In this document: one piece after another, positions 9,742 to 19,380 of the stretch
Position numbering within the stretch: position 1 is the first letter of the stretch
Layout: every line of letters starts with the position of its first letter
Assembly (NCBI RefSeq): GCF_004118935.1
Contig: NZ_CP035375.1
Span: 1,550,001-1,614,000, forward strand
Source of the DNA: Salinibacterium sp. UTAS2018
GTDB lineage: Bacteria > Actinomycetota > Actinomycetes > Actinomycetales > Microbacteriaceae
Direction of reading: 5' to 3'
Length of the DNA stretch: 64,000 bases
Program-made: the position numbers and the translations under genes
The notes under the pieces: generated by a model
The model's database searches: none
Told to the model about the DNA's origin: nothing
What the model saw: only the letters and a program-made list of their open reading frames with translations

Positions 9742-11943
9742 GTGACAGATACCCGCACTGAGGCCCTGACCGTTCTTCGCACGCTTGTCGGCAATGAGAC
9801 TGCCGATTTTCATGAGGGGCAGTTTGAGGCGATCGAGACGCTCGTCGATGGGCGCCGCCGGGCGCTCGTGGTGCAGCGCACCGGGTGGGGAAAGTCCGCC
9901 GTCTACTTCGTTTCCACGCTGCTCATGCGCCGGCGAGGTGCGGGGCCTACCGTGCTTGTGTCGCCACTGCTGGCGCTGATGCGCGACCAGATTGCCGCGG
10001 CATCCCGCGCCGGAGTTCGGGCCGTCGCCATCAACTCCACCAACCCGCACGAATGGGCTGAAGTTCAGCAGCAGCTCGCCAACGACGAAGTTGATGTGCT
10101 GCTCGTCTCGCCCGAACGCCTCAACAACCCCAGCTTTCGAGACAACCAACTGCCCGCACTGATCAACCGCATCGGGATGCTCGTCGTCGACGAAGCGCAC
10201 TGCATCAGCGACTGGGGCCACGACTTTCGCCCCGACTACCGCCGCCTGCGCGAACTCATCGCCACCATGCCCGCCGGCGTACCCGTGCTCGCCACCACCG
10301 CCACCGCCAACTCTCGCGTCGTCGCCGACATCGCCGCGCAGCTCGAAGGCGGGGCAAGCGGCGGTGCAGACGGCACCGCTGGCGTCGAAAACCCCGTAGG
10401 CACCACAGGTGCCGCCGAAAACACAGCCGCGGCAGGCACCGAAGTCGTCACCATCCGCGGACCGCTCGCGCGAGCATCCCTGCGGCTGGGCGTACTGAAA
10501 TTGCCGGATGCCCGCGCCCGCCTCGGCTGGCTACTGAGCCACCTCGCCGAACTTCCCGGCAGCGGTATCATCTACACGCTCACAGTGTCGGCCGCCGAAG
10601 ACACCGCGCGACTGCTGCGCGATAGCGGCATGGATGTGCGCGCCTACACCGGCAAAACCGACCCGCAAGAACGCGAAGAGTCCGAGCAGGCGCTCAAGAA
10701 CAACACCGTCAAAGCGCTCGTGGCCACCAGTGCCCTCGGCATGGGATTCGACAAGCCCGACCTGGGCTTCGTCATCCACCTCGGTGCGCCTTCTTCTCCC
10801 GTCGCCTACTACCAACAGGTGGGCCGTGCCGGGCGTGCCACCGACAACGCCGACGTGCTGCTGATGCCCGGGCCCGAAGACCGCGACATCTGGGAATACT
10901 TCGCCACCTCATCCATGCCCGACCAAGCCAATGCCGAACTCGTGATCTCCGAGCTTACCGCCGCCGCTGACTCTGGCGCCGGGCCCATCTCCACGCCCGC
11001 GCTCGAAGCGCGCGTGAACCTGCGCCGCAGTCCCCTCGAACTGCTGCTCAAAGTGTTGGATGTCGACGGTGCCGTCGCCCGCGTGCAAGGCGGCTGGACC
11101 GCCACCGGCCAGCCCTGGAGCTACGACGCCGAACGCTACGCCGGAGTCACCGCCGCCCGCCGCGCCGAACAACAGAACATGCTCGACTACGAACAACTCC
11201 CCGCCGGCACCGAAGGCTGCCGCATGGAGTTTCTGCAACGCGCCCTCGACGACGACACCGCCACCCCCTGCGGCCGCTGCGACAACTGCGCCGGCATCTG
11301 GTACCCCACCGATATCACCACGGATGCCACCAGCCGCGCCACCGCCACCCTCGACAAAGTCGGCGTCCCCATCGAACCCCGCGCCCAATGGCCCACCGGA
11401 GCCGACAAAGTCGGCGTGCCCGTGCGCGGACGCATCAACCCCGACCAACGCTCCCTCGAAGGCCGCGCCCTCGCCCGCCTCACCGACCTCGGCTGGGGCG
11501 GCACCTTGCGCACCCTCTTCGCCCCCGGCACCCCCGACGCTGCCGCGAGCCCCGCGCTCGTTGCCGCCTGCGTGCGCGTACTCGCCGACTGGGGCTGGGA
11601 TGAGCGACCCGTCGCCGTGGTCTCCATGCCGTCGCGCCGCCGCCCACAACTCGTGGCATCCGTCGCCGAAGCCCTCGCCAGCGCCGGCAAGCTCCCCTAC
11701 CTCGGGTCGCTCTCGCTCACCGGTGACGGACCACAGGGTGAGCCCGGCGGCAATAGCGCCTACCGGCTCGCGAGTGTGTGGGGGCAATTCGAGTGGGCTG
11801 GTGGCAGCGAACTCCCCCGCGGCCCGATCTTGCTCGTCGATGACCTCGTCGACTCCCGCTGGACCCTCACAATCGCGGCGAAAGCGCTCCGCGACGCCGG
11901 GGCGGATGCCGTGCTGCCGTTCGCGCTTGCCCTGCGTGGGTAA
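9742..11943 (+). CDS. recQ: RecQ helicase with C-terminal phosphoribosyltransferase-like domain
   Basis: 733 residues. The RecQ core shows Walker A RTGWGKSAVY near residue 47, DEAHCISDWGHDFRPDYRRL as the DEAH/aromatic-rich loop, ATSALGMGFDKPD and QQVGRAGR in lobe two, then a RecQ zinc site (Cys followed by CGRCDNC). Instead of an HRDC domain the protein ends in a phosphoribosyltransferase-like fold with the PRPP-loop-like LLVDDLVDSRWT. This RecQ-PRT fusion recurs in actinobacteria. A low-complexity Gly/Ala/Thr segment around residues 197-235 interrupts the helicase core near the lobe junction. GTG start at 9742. It follows the DUF3427 gene by 68 bases and may be transcribed with it. Confidence 0.93.
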   Translation: MTDTRTEALTVLRTLVGNETADFHEGQFEAIETLVDGRRRALVVQRTGWGKSAVYFVSTLLMRRRGAGPTVLVSPLLALMRDQIAAASRAGVRAVAINSTNPHEWAEVQQQLANDEVDVLLVSPERLNNPSFRDNQLPALINRIGMLVVDEAHCISDWGHDFRPDYRRLRELIATMPAGVPVLATTATANSRVVADIAAQLEGGASGGADGTAGVENPVGTTGAAENTAAAGTEVVTIRGPLARASLRLGVLKLPDARARLGWLLSHLAELPGSGIIYTLTVSAAEDTARLLRDSGMDVRAYTGKTDPQEREESEQALKNNTVKALVATSALGMGFDKPDLGFVIHLGAPSSPVAYYQQVGRAGRATDNADVLLMPGPEDRDIWEYFATSSMPDQANAELVISELTAAADSGAGPISTPALEARVNLRRSPLELLLKVLDVDGAVARVQGGWTATGQPWSYDAERYAGVTAARRAEQQNMLDYEQLPAGTEGCRMEFLQRALDDDTATPCGRCDNCAGIWYPTDITTDATSRATATLDKVGVPIEPRAQWPTGADKVGVPVRGRINPDQRSLEGRALARLTDLGWGGTLRTLFAPGTPDAAASPALVAACVRVLADWGWDERPVAVVSMPSRRRPQLVASVAEALASAGKLPYLGSLSLTGDGPQGEPGGNSAYRLASVWGQFEWAGGSELPRGPILLVDDLVDSRWTLTIAAKALRDAGADAVLPFALALRG

Positions 11944-12065
11944 TCCGAAACGACTAACCCTCACCCGCCAGCAATTTCGCACTCTCCCTGCCGCTTCACC
12001 GGCAAGAAAGCTACTCTGGTAACTCGAACAACGTAGCCGTTGCGGTGCGATCGGAGGTCGCGATC

Positions 12066-12911
12066 ATGTCAGGTCTCTCCACGAATCAGAGCCCCACCAA
12101 GCACGCGCGCTCGCTCGAACGTCACTCCGGCACCATGATCTCCGCCACCAACATCAACGGTGGCACCCTTCCCGCCGGCACCACGCCCACCGACACCACG
12201 CCCTACAACTTCGCCCTCGGAGCATTCCTCTCCCTGTTCGCGATTCCCCTCGCCCTCGCGGCTGCGATCCTTGTTGGCCTGCTGGGCTTTGGAATCGGAG
12301 CCATCTTCGGAGCGGTCGGGATGCTCACCGCCTTTCAACTTTTTGCTGTGGGCTCGCGCCAGACCGTCACACGCGGCCGTGATTTTCTGTTCGCCCTCAT
12401 TGTGGGATCGATCGCCACCGCTCTCGGAGCCATCGCCGGACTGCTCTCCGGGCTCTTCAACACCTATGTATCTAACGGCGGCACGACCGGCATCATTGAA
12501 GACATCCTCACGGGGCGCACCGAGTTCCCTTTCCCCACACGGGCCGAGCAAATCACCGTTCCGTTCATCGTCACCGCTGTACTTGCCATCCTCGTCGTGG
12601 TTATGTACGCCGCCAAAGCAGTTGCGGCGCACCGCGACAGCCTGATGGCGAAAGCCAATGCTGCTGCAACTACCGCGACCACCCGATTCGAAACGTCGCG
12701 CCAAGCGCTGTCGTCCTCCGCCGCCAACTCGGCGAATGCAGCCAACAAGTTCGCCAATCACGTGATGACCATCAATGCGTCATCCCCCGGCATCATCCTC
12801 AACGGCAAACCACTCGGCGAACAAGAAACCCCGACGGGGTTCGCGTCGCGGTTGAGCGATCTCGCTCGCAAGGCAGTCACCGCGTGGTCGGGTCTCCGCA
12901 CCGGACGATAG
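12066..12911 (+). CDS. Multi-pass membrane protein of unknown function (paralogue A)
   Basis: 281 residues with four likely membrane segments: roughly FALGAFLSLFAIPLALAAAI, an adjacent GIGAIFGAVGMLTAFQLFA, LFALIVGSIATALGAIAGLL, and FIVTAVLAILVVVMYAAKAV, followed by a soluble Ala/Ser/Asn-rich tail. I chose ATG 12066 because GGAGG lies 9 bases upstream; an in-frame upstream start at 12045 lacks such a site. It resembles the next gene in segment order and in the phrases A-x-x-LFA-x-GS-R and T-Y-x-x-x-GGT-x-GI, so the two are probably paralogues. I do not recognise the family. Confidence 0.75.
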   Translation: MSGLSTNQSPTKHARSLERHSGTMISATNINGGTLPAGTTPTDTTPYNFALGAFLSLFAIPLALAAAILVGLLGFGIGAIFGAVGMLTAFQLFAVGSRQTVTRGRDFLFALIVGSIATALGAIAGLLSGLFNTYVSNGGTTGIIEDILTGRTEFPFPTRAEQITVPFIVTAVLAILVVVMYAAKAVAAHRDSLMAKANAAATTATTRFETSRQALSSSAANSANAANKFANHVMTINASSPGIILNGKPLGEQETPTGFASRLSDLARKAVTAWSGLRTGR

Positions 12912-13059
12912 GCATTACCGTGGAATACGTCCGCGACCGTTGCGTCGCCATCATCCACGAGCCACAGGGCTCACTTTGAGAGAAATACTTAGCTATCCTG
13001 AGAGTTAGCAAGCTGGTGCCTGGCGAGAAAATCCCGCCGCACCGCGCGAGGTGATGACC

Positions 13060-13635
13060 ATGTCAGAGATGTACCAAAACCCCGGCCCTGGCAACTATGC
13101 CCACGCTCAGGGGCGCGTATTCGAAGTCGAAGCGCAAATCGCCGCGGCTGAGCACGGCCGCGGCAACATCATCCAGCAGCCTGACGAGCCCTACCGGTAC
13201 CGCCGCGGCATCCTCGTCGCCCTCCTCACTATCCCTATCGCCGCCATCCTCGCGGCCGTCTTCGGGCTCAACTCTCCGACCACGGGCGCCGCTACCTCAC
13301 CGTTCGCCATCCTCATTGCGTTCGACCTCTTCGCTCGCGGATCAGGGCGATTGCCCGTCGCCGGCCGAGGATTCGCTGCCGCAACCGGTATCGGCATCGT
13401 CACCATGATCATCGCCGCCGCCATCAGCTACCCGTACAGCCTGTTCCTGACCTACCTCTACGACGGCGGCACCGGCGGCATCCTCGGCTCAGGCTTCGCG
13501 CGCTTCTTCTCGACCTGGATCGACGCCAATGTGACACTCATCCTCGTCACCATTGCCGTCGTGGCAGTAATCTCTGTCGTGATCGTGTGGAGAAAAGCAC
13601 GAGCAGCCCGAGCCCACACCATCGCCGAACAGTAG
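13060..13635 (+). CDS. Multi-pass membrane protein of unknown function (paralogue B)
   Basis: 191 residues, four predicted membrane segments: GILVALLTIPIAAILAAVFG, SPFAILIAFDLFARGSG, GIGIVTMIIAAAISYPYSLF and LILVTIAVVAVISVVIVW, ending in a basic cytoplasmic tail. Upstream possible starts at 13051 (GTG) and 13054 (ATG) exist, but ATG 13060 has GCGAGG at the best spacing and reproduces the MS start and leader of paralogue A. FDLFARGSGR and YLYDGGTGGIL match corresponding phrases in paralogue A. The N-terminal 45 residues are soluble and rich in Gln/Pro. Function unknown; the neighbours do not define a pathway. Confidence 0.75.
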   Translation: MSEMYQNPGPGNYAHAQGRVFEVEAQIAAAEHGRGNIIQQPDEPYRYRRGILVALLTIPIAAILAAVFGLNSPTTGAATSPFAILIAFDLFARGSGRLPVAGRGFAAATGIGIVTMIIAAAISYPYSLFLTYLYDGGTGGILGSGFARFFSTWIDANVTLILVTIAVVAVISVVIVWRKARAARAHTIAEQ

Positions 13636-13748
13636 TCGCGGCCCGGGACTGATCCGCCTGCTCGATCGCACCCATCCGCGATGCCCGTCGTCTCCGAATA
13701 ACTCTGCACAGAGGGAAAATCGGCACCGTGCCGAGCAAAGGGGACACC

Positions 13749-14120
13749 ATGGCGATCATCCGCTACACCGGTATCTACAACGCTGACGGCGGCGTCTGGG
13801 GAGAAACGCGCTACGTCATCGGTCACATGCTCGGCACGGCCGCCTGCTCGCTGTGCGACATCACGCACTCGCCGGTTCGCCGCAAACCCGAATGGGATGC
13901 CATGGTCCGCCGGCTCGGAGTGCCCCTCGACGTGCGCCACCGCAACGAAATCACTCGGGCCGAAATTAAGCACGTCGTTAGGACGGGGCTCCCCGTCGTG
14001 ATCGCCCATCACGACGACGGCAGCATCAGCACCGTTCTGCACAGCACTGAGTTGGATGCCGTGGGCGGCTCCGTCTCAGAGTTCGAGTCGGCACTGGTCC
14101 GGCCTTCGCTCGCGGCCTAG
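13749..14120 (+). CDS. Conserved-looking small CxxC protein
   Basis: 123 residues, cytoplasmic, no signal peptide. The notable motif is AACSLCDITH near residues 35-44 with GHMLG just before it and EW about 10 residues later, suggesting a metal- or redox-active site using the CxxC and His. The rest is a compact alpha/beta-looking domain ending near FESALV. I chose ATG 13749, preceded by AAAGGGGAC; a GTG at 13728 would add seven residues. It sits just upstream of the copper cassette but is separated from it by that cassette's own promoter, so a copper link is only a possibility. Family not recognised with confidence. Confidence 0.7.
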   Translation: MAIIRYTGIYNADGGVWGETRYVIGHMLGTAACSLCDITHSPVRRKPEWDAMVRRLGVPLDVRHRNEITRAEIKHVVRTGLPVVIAHHDDGSISTVLHSTELDAVGGSVSEFESALVRPSLAA

Positions 14121-14145
14121 GCACGCACACCGCTCGCGGCCGCGG

Positions 14146-14174
14146 TTGACTTCTCTCCGCGACAGGCGTCTAAT
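14146..14174 (+). promoter_or_regulatory. Sigma-70-type promoter of csoR-copZ-copA
   Basis: TTGACT (14146-14151) and TCTAAT (14169-14174) separated by 17 bases, each one mismatch from the consensus hexamers. The predicted start of transcription (about 14181) falls inside the CsoR operator that follows. This is one of the clearest promoters in the window. Confidence 0.8.
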
Positions 14175-14177
14175 GGA

Positions 14178-14196
14178 GATACCCCCAAGGGGTATC
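14178..14196 (+). promoter_or_regulatory. CsoR operator (copper)
   Basis: Inverted repeat GATACCCC-CAA-GGGGTATC, with 8-base perfect arms around a 3-base centre. This is the TACCCC/GGGGTA class bound by CsoR-family repressors. It covers the predicted transcription start of csoR, which fits repression in the absence of Cu(I) and derepression of csoR-copZ-copA when copper binds. Confidence 0.85.
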
Positions 14197-14222
14197 ATCT
14201 GAACGCACACGCGGAGGTCTTC

Positions 14223-14504
14223 ATGCCCGGCTACGACGACAATAAAGAGCAGCTGCTCAAGCGTCTGCGTCGCGCGGAAGGTCAGGTTCGCGGCATCCAC
14301 CGCATGATCGAAGAAGACACGTACTGCATCGACGTTCTCACGCAGGTGTCGGCCGCGACGAAGGCACTCGAGTCCGTCGCGCTTGCCCTGCTCGATGATC
14401 ACCTCAGCCACTGCGTTGCCGAAGCCGCGCGCGAAGGCGGCCCCGTTGCCGACGAGAAACTGCGCGAAGCGAGTGCCGCGATCGCGCGCCTCGTGCGTTC
14501 CTAG
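14223..14504 (+). CDS. csoR: Copper-sensing repressor CsoR
   Basis: 93-residue all-helical DNA-binding repressor of the CsoR/RcnR family. The DNA-contact motif RLRRAEGQVRGIHRMI is at residues 14-29. Cu(I) ligands are Cys35, His60 and Cys64, the complete C-H-C set of true CsoR proteins. GGAGG lies just before the ATG. It is the first gene of the cassette csoR-copZ-copA and is preceded by a matching operator, so autoregulation is expected. Compare the second family member at 50607, which lacks the histidine. Confidence 0.95.
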   Translation: MPGYDDNKEQLLKRLRRAEGQVRGIHRMIEEDTYCIDVLTQVSAATKALESVALALLDDHLSHCVAEAAREGGPVADEKLREASAAIARLVRS

Positions 14505-14564
14505 ACTCGCTTTTCACTACAACTTCCGCCCGCGCCGAGCGCCTGCGGCCACAGAAGGAGAATC

Positions 14565-14789
14565 ATGACTCACACCGCCGATTACCTGGTCGAAGGAATG
14601 ACCTGCAGCCACTGCGTGAGCAGTGTCACCGAAGAACTCAGCGAAGTGGATGGCGTGACCGCCGTCACCGTTGACCTCGCCTCGGGCCTGCCCTCCACCG
14701 TTTCTGTCACGTCGGAATCACCCCTCGACGACGCCACCGTCAGCGCCGCAATCGAGGAGGCCGGCTACACGCTCGTCACGAGCCTCTGA
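14565..14789 (+). CDS. copZ: Copper chaperone, heavy-metal-associated domain
   Basis: 74-residue single HMA domain of ferredoxin-like fold. The Cu(I)-binding loop GMTCSHC is at residues 11-17 and the usual AIEEAGY element is near the C-terminus. AGAAGGAG precedes the ATG. The stop codon TGA shares its A with the ATG of copA, so the two are translationally coupled. It delivers Cu(I) to the CopA exporter and possibly to CsoR; that is family knowledge. Confidence 0.95.
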   Translation: MTHTADYLVEGMTCSHCVSSVTEELSEVDGVTAVTVDLASGLPSTVSVTSESPLDDATVSAAIEEAGYTLVTSL

Positions 14790-17107
14790 TGCCCGCCGAA
14801 CCTCTCGCCGCCGGCGACATCAACCTGCTGGATGTCGAGCTCGACATCACGGGAATGACCTGCGCCTCCTGCGCGGGCCGCATCGAGCGCAAGCTCAACA
14901 AGCTCCCCGGTGTGGAGGCGACCGTGAACTACGCCACCGAGAAGGCTCGCGTTCGCGCGCCCGAGGGCACCGATACCGAGCAGTTTCTGGAAACCGTGAA
15001 GGCTGCCGGGTATAGCGCCGTCATCCCGACACCGGTGTACGAACGCGACGAAGCCGACGGCAGCGACACCGGCAGCAACAGCGCGAAAAGCAGCGATGAC
15101 GACTGGGCGTCGCAGTTGCTGCGTCGCCTGCAGATCTCCACCGCGCTGGCCGTTCCGGTCGTACTCATGTCGATGATCCCGGCACTGCAGTTCACCTACT
15201 GGCAGTGGCTGGCTCTCACTCTCACGGCACCGGTTGTGGTGTGGGGCGCGTGGCCGTTCCACCGTGCCGCCGCCACCAACGCGCGCCACGGTGCCGCGAC
15301 GATGGACACGCTCATTAGCCTCGGCATCACGGCTGCCTTCGGCTGGTCGCTTTACGCTCTCTTCTTCGGTGGCGCTGGGGAGCCCGGCATGCACATGACG
15401 ATGACATTCTTCGGAACCCCTCACGGCGGCGCGAGCGAAATCTATCTCGAGGTCGCTGCTGCCGTCACCGTCTTCATCTTGCTCGGCAAGTACATCGAGG
15501 CGCGCGCCAGCCGCGAGTCCGGTGCGGCCCTTCGCGCCCTGCTTGAACTCGGCGCGAAGGATGCAACCGTGCTGCACGGCAGCAACGAACAGCGCGTTGC
15601 CGTCTCCTCGCTCGTCGTCGGCGATCGCGTTGTCGTTCGCCCGGGCGAGAAGATCGCCAGCGACGGCCTCGTCATCGAAGGCAACTCTGCCGTCGATGCG
15701 AGCATGCTCACGGGCGAATCGGTGCCCGTCGAAGTCGGCCCCGACGACCGCGTCACCGGTGCCACCCTCAACGTGGGCGGACGCCTCGTCATCGAAATCA
15801 CCCGCGTCGGCCGCGACACCGAACTGGCCCGCCTCGGCCGCATGGTCGAAGACGCGCAGACCGGCAAAGCCGACATCCAACGTCTCGCCGATCGCGTTTC
15901 GGCGATCTTCGTTCCGGTCGTGCTCGTGCTCGCCGTGGTTGCCTTCGTCGGGTGGATGATCGCCGGCGGGCCCATCGAACTCGCTTTCACGGCCGCCGTC
16001 ACCACGCTCGTCATCGCGTGCCCCTGTGCCCTCGGACTCGCAACGCCCACCGCCCTGCTCGTGGGCACCGGCCGCGGATCGCAGCTCGGCATCCTCATCA
16101 GCGGACCCCAAGTTCTTGAACAGACCCGCTCGGTTGACACCATCGTGCTCGACAAGACCGGCACCGTCACGACCGGCGAAATGCGCCTCAGCTCGATCGA
16201 GGTGCTCGCGGGCGAAAACGAGGAGCTCGTGCTGGCTCGCGCCGCCGCCGTCGAGGCTGGCTCCGAGCATCCGGTCGGCCGGGCCGTTGTTGCAGCAGCT
16301 GAAGATCGCGCGCTCGAACTGCCAGCCGTCACCGATTTCGCCGCCCACGCGGGCACCGGCGTTCAGGCCACGATTGATGGCACCGTCGTGTTCGTCGGCA
16401 AGCCGTCATGGCTCACCGCCGACCACAAACAAACGGTGTCGGATGCCGCCCTCACCCTGGTCGAGAAAGCCGAAGCTGCCGGGTCGACCGCGATGGTCAT
16501 CGCGTGGGCCGGCCACGCGCGAGGCGTGCTGGTTGTCGGCGACACCGTAAAGGCAAGCAGTGCGGACGCCATTGCCGAGTTCGTCCGCCTCGGCTTGCGC
16601 CCCGTGTTGCTCACCGGCGACAACGCCGGAGCGGCAGCCTCCGTCGCTGGTGTGGTCGGAATCACCGATGTGCACGCCGGGATTACTCCGCAGGGAAAGC
16701 TCGACGTCATCCGCCAGTTGCAGGCCGAAGGCCGCGTCGTCGCAATGGTCGGTGACGGAGTGAACGACTCTGCTGCCCTCGCCGCCGCCGACCTCGGCAT
16801 TGCCATGGGCGGTGGAACGGATGCCGCGATCGCCGCCAGCGACATCACCGTCGTGAGCGGAGACCTCATGGTCGTCGCGGACGCAGTTCGCCTCGCCAAG
16901 CGCACCCTCGGCATCATCCGCGGCAACCTGTTCTGGGCCTTCGCCTACAACGTGGCGGCCCTACCCATCGCGATGCTCGGGCTCCTCAACCCGCTCATCG
17001 CGGGCGCGGCAATGGCGTTCTCGTCGGTCTTCGTCGTGACGAACAGCCTGCGGTTGCGCAGCTTCAAGGGCAGCGTCCGCGTGCCGGTGCGCGGCGATCC
17101 GGCCTAA
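14789..17107 (+). CDS. copA: Copper-translocating P1B-type ATPase CopA
   Basis: 772-residue Cu(I) efflux pump. It has one N-terminal HMA domain (GMTCASC near residue 22), eight expected membrane segments, the actuator TGES, the copper-specific transmembrane CPC in [14 protein letters not shown], the phosphorylation site DKTGT, the SEHPVG motif and the hinge GDGVND. CPC with a C-terminal N-x6-Y-N (AFAYN) and the preceding csoR and copZ support Cu(I) rather than Zn or Cd. Start ATG overlaps copZ. A short acidic Ser/Asp linker (about residues 85-107) joins the HMA domain to the membrane part. Confidence 0.96.
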   Translation: MPAEPLAAGDINLLDVELDITGMTCASCAGRIERKLNKLPGVEATVNYATEKARVRAPEGTDTEQFLETVKAAGYSAVIPTPVYERDEADGSDTGSNSAKSSDDDWASQLLRRLQISTALAVPVVLMSMIPALQFTYWQWLALTLTAPVVVWGAWPFHRAAATNARHGAATMDTLISLGITAAFGWSLYALFFGGAGEPGMHMTMTFFGTPHGGASEIYLEVAAAVTVFILLGKYIEARASRESGAALRALLELGAKDATVLHGSNEQRVAVSSLVVGDRVVVRPGEKIASDGLVIEGNSAVDASMLTGESVPVEVGPDDRVTGATLNVGGRLVIEITRVGRDTELARLGRMVEDAQTGKADIQRLADRVSAIFVPVVLVLAVVAFVGWMIAGGPIELAFTAAVTTLVIACPCALGLATPTALLVGTGRGSQLGILISGPQVLEQTRSVDTIVLDKTGTVTTGEMRLSSIEVLAGENEELVLARAAAVEAGSEHPVGRAVVAAAEDRALELPAVTDFAAHAGTGVQATIDGTVVFVGKPSWLTADHKQTVSDAALTLVEKAEAAGSTAMVIAWAGHARGVLVVGDTVKASSADAIAEFVRLGLRPVLLTGDNAGAAASVAGVVGITDVHAGITPQGKLDVIRQLQAEGRVVAMVGDGVNDSAALAAADLGIAMGGGTDAAIAASDITVVSGDLMVVADAVRLAKRTLGIIRGNLFWAFAYNVAALPIAMLGLLNPLIAGAAMAFSSVFVVTNSLRLRSFKGSVRVPVRGDPA

Positions 17108-17146
17108 GCCCTTTCGCCCGCACCGATTGTGGGGTGGGATGGACGC

Positions 17147-18295
17147 ATGCTTCTTCACCAGCGTGCTCGCACCCCGCGCTCGATCCCTCTGCATCTAACG
17201 GTTCTCGCCCCGCTAGCAGCCCTCGCCCTGCTCGCAGGCTGCACTCAGGCCCCGCAGTCGAATCCGCTCCCCGCCGCGACGACGGATGTTCCGCCCCAGT
17301 CGCTTTCGTCGGTAACCGTCGACGCCGAAGCGCCAACAGAAACGATCGTCACCGGCCTCGAAGCCCCCTGGTCGATGGTGCGCTTGGAGTCAGGCTCGAC
17401 GCTGATCAGCGAGCGAGACACTCGGCTGGTGAAAGAACTCACCGCCGACGGCAACCTGCGAGAGGTCGGGGTGATCGGCGATGCTGCCCCCGATGGCGAA
17501 GGCGGCCTGCTCGGGCTCGCGACCCTCGATGGCGCGACGCTGTATGCCTATCTCACCACCGCGACTGACAACCGCATCCTCCGTTTCGACCTCACAGGCG
17601 AGGCCAGCAGCTACGCGCTGGGAGCCAGCACCGAAATCCTTACCGGCCTTCAGAAATCGCGGGTGCACAATGGTGGCCGCATCGCGTTCGGACCCGACGG
17701 GATGCTCTACGCCACGGTCGGCGACGCGAGCGAACCCGAGCTGGCGCAAGACCCCGACAGTCTCAATGGCAAGATTCTGCGGATGACGCCTGACGGCTCG
17801 GTTCCCGCCGATAACCCGTTCCCCGATTCGTTGGTCTACTCTCTCGGCCATCGCAATCCCCAAGGACTGGCCTGGGATGCCGACGGACAGTTGTGGGCAT
17901 CCGAGTTCGGTCAAGATACCTGGGATGAGTTGAACGTCATCACTGCGGGCGCCAACTATGGCTGGCCGGTGGTGGAGGGAGATTCCGCCGACTCGCGCTT
18001 CACTGCCCCCGCGTATCAATGGGCCACCGACGATGCGAGCCCCAGCGGCCTCACCGCCGTCGAAGGCACGCTCTTCATGGCTGGTCTCGGCGGCGAACGG
18101 CTCTGGGAAATTCATCCGAACGACCCGACAGTGCCATCGAAAGGCTGGTTCACCGACGATGTGGGGCGCCTTCGCGATGTCATTCCCGGCCCCGACGGCA
18201 ACCTCTGGATGCTCACCAACAACACGGATGGCCGCGGTGACCCTCGCGAAGGAGACGACCGCATCGTGCAAGTCGAGTTGCTGACTACTCCGTAG
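17147..18295 (+). CDS. PQQ-dependent sugar dehydrogenase-type lipoprotein
   Basis: 382-residue exported lipoprotein of the glucose/sorbosone dehydrogenase six-bladed propeller family. The N-terminus carries a signal peptide with lipobox LLAGC (Cys32). Family motifs include VHNGGRIAFGPDG, GHRNPQGLAWD, and DELNVITAGANYGWP. ATG 17147 with GGGATGGA upstream gives a normal signal peptide; a farther start at 17129 adds six residues. The natural substrate and whether PQQ is used are unknown. The gene converges on the BrkB gene and their stop ends overlap by 11 bases. Confidence 0.9.
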   Translation: MLLHQRARTPRSIPLHLTVLAPLAALALLAGCTQAPQSNPLPAATTDVPPQSLSSVTVDAEAPTETIVTGLEAPWSMVRLESGSTLISERDTRLVKELTADGNLREVGVIGDAAPDGEGGLLGLATLDGATLYAYLTTATDNRILRFDLTGEASSYALGASTEILTGLQKSRVHNGGRIAFGPDGMLYATVGDASEPELAQDPDSLNGKILRMTPDGSVPADNPFPDSLVYSLGHRNPQGLAWDADGQLWASEFGQDTWDELNVITAGANYGWPVVEGDSADSRFTAPAYQWATDDASPSGLTAVEGTLFMAGLGGERLWEIHPNDPTVPSKGWFTDDVGRLRDVIPGPDGNLWMLTNNTDGRGDPREGDDRIVQVELLTTP

Positions 18296-19286
18296 AGCGA
18301 TTGCGAATCGCGATCCCCCGCGTTTCGTCCGCCGCCTGGCGACGGGCGAGCACGAGATTGCGGTAGGTGTCACGCAGCGGCAGCTGCACGGTATTTTCGG
18401 CGGGAACACCGGCTAGCAACTGACGCAGGCGCGTGAACTCGGCATCCACTTCGATACCGGCCACGAGCGCGAGGTTGCTGATGTACAACCAGATGAGAAC
18501 GGCGAGTGCTCCGCCGAGCCAACCGTAGACCCGGTCGTAATTGGCGATCGTCGACACGTAAAAACCAAAGCCTGTGGTGGCGAGACCCCAGGCAATGATC
18601 GCGAACAGGGCCCCGGTGCTGACCCACCGCATCCGATCGTGGCGCACGTTGGGCGTGTAGTAGTAGAGCACCGCGATGATCATGGTGAGGATGGCGGCGA
18701 GTACTGGCCAGCGACCGTAGGCCCAGATCGTGATCCAGGGTTCGCCAAAGCCGAGGGCTTCCGCGATCGCGGTCGCGACCCGAGTAGTGGTGAGCAGCAG
18801 GGTGACGACGGCAGCGAATGCAATCAGCAAGAAGGCGGAGAGAACCAGCATCAGCCCACGGAACTTCACGAACCGGCGACCCTCTTGGATTTCGTACACA
18901 CTGTTGGCGGCCCGACCGAAAGCGGTCGCATAGCTCGACAGCGACCACACGCTCAGGGCTACGCCGATGATCAACGCAAGGACAGGGCTGCCGACGGAAA
19001 ACAGTTGAGTGAGCGGTTCGGTGAAGAGATCAAGCGTGGCCGGTTTCAAAATCTCATCGGCAAGATCAAGCACCGTATCGGCGGCCTGCTCTTTGCCCTG
19101 CGCGATGGCGAAAGCCGAGACGATGCTGAGCGCGGCCGGCAAAATAGTGAGCGCAGCAAAGAACGCGAGTGTGGCGGCAGAGTCGATTCCGCGGTGCAAC
19201 ATGAAGCCGTGGTACGCGCGGCGAAACGCATAAGCCCACTCGCGCCGCGGCGTGAGGAACGCGCCTTGCGGCTCAGAATTCTCCAT
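18285..19286 (-). CDS. YihY/BrkB-family membrane protein
   Basis: 333 residues, six likely membrane segments between about residues 40 and 300, in the arrangement of the YihY/virulence-factor BrkB family. Visible family features are the N-terminal GIDSAATLAFFAALTILPAAL, the central VWSLSSYATAFGRAANSVYE and the C-terminal VYGWLGGALAVLIWLYISNLALVAGIEVDAE. Known members were once called ribonuclease BN by mistake; transport or envelope roles are suggested but not settled. ATG at 19286. Monocistronic on the minus strand, convergent with the sugar-dehydrogenase gene. Confidence 0.92.
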   Translation of the reverse strand: MENSEPQGAFLTPRREWAYAFRRAYHGFMLHRGIDSAATLAFFAALTILPAALSIVSAFAIAQGKEQAADTVLDLADEILKPATLDLFTEPLTQLFSVGSPVLALIIGVALSVWSLSSYATAFGRAANSVYEIQEGRRFVKFRGLMLVLSAFLLIAFAAVVTLLLTTTRVATAIAEALGFGEPWITIWAYGRWPVLAAILTMIIAVLYYYTPNVRHDRMRWVSTGALFAIIAWGLATTGFGFYVSTIANYDRVYGWLGGALAVLIWLYISNLALVAGIEVDAEFTRLRQLLAGVPAENTVQLPLRDTYRNLVLARRQAADETRGIAIRNRSTE

Positions 19287-19380
19287 CGGATCAGCCTAAA
19301 CGACCGGCCGTTGCTTGGTTCGCGCGACGCGGTTGCGCGGGCCCGCTTGCTCACGCCCGCGATCGAACAGGCTCGCGTGT

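Noticed and set aside
14765..16348. Minus-strand frames over copA
   Set aside because: Shadow of copA; Gly/Ala/Asp/Arg-rich translation with no domain.
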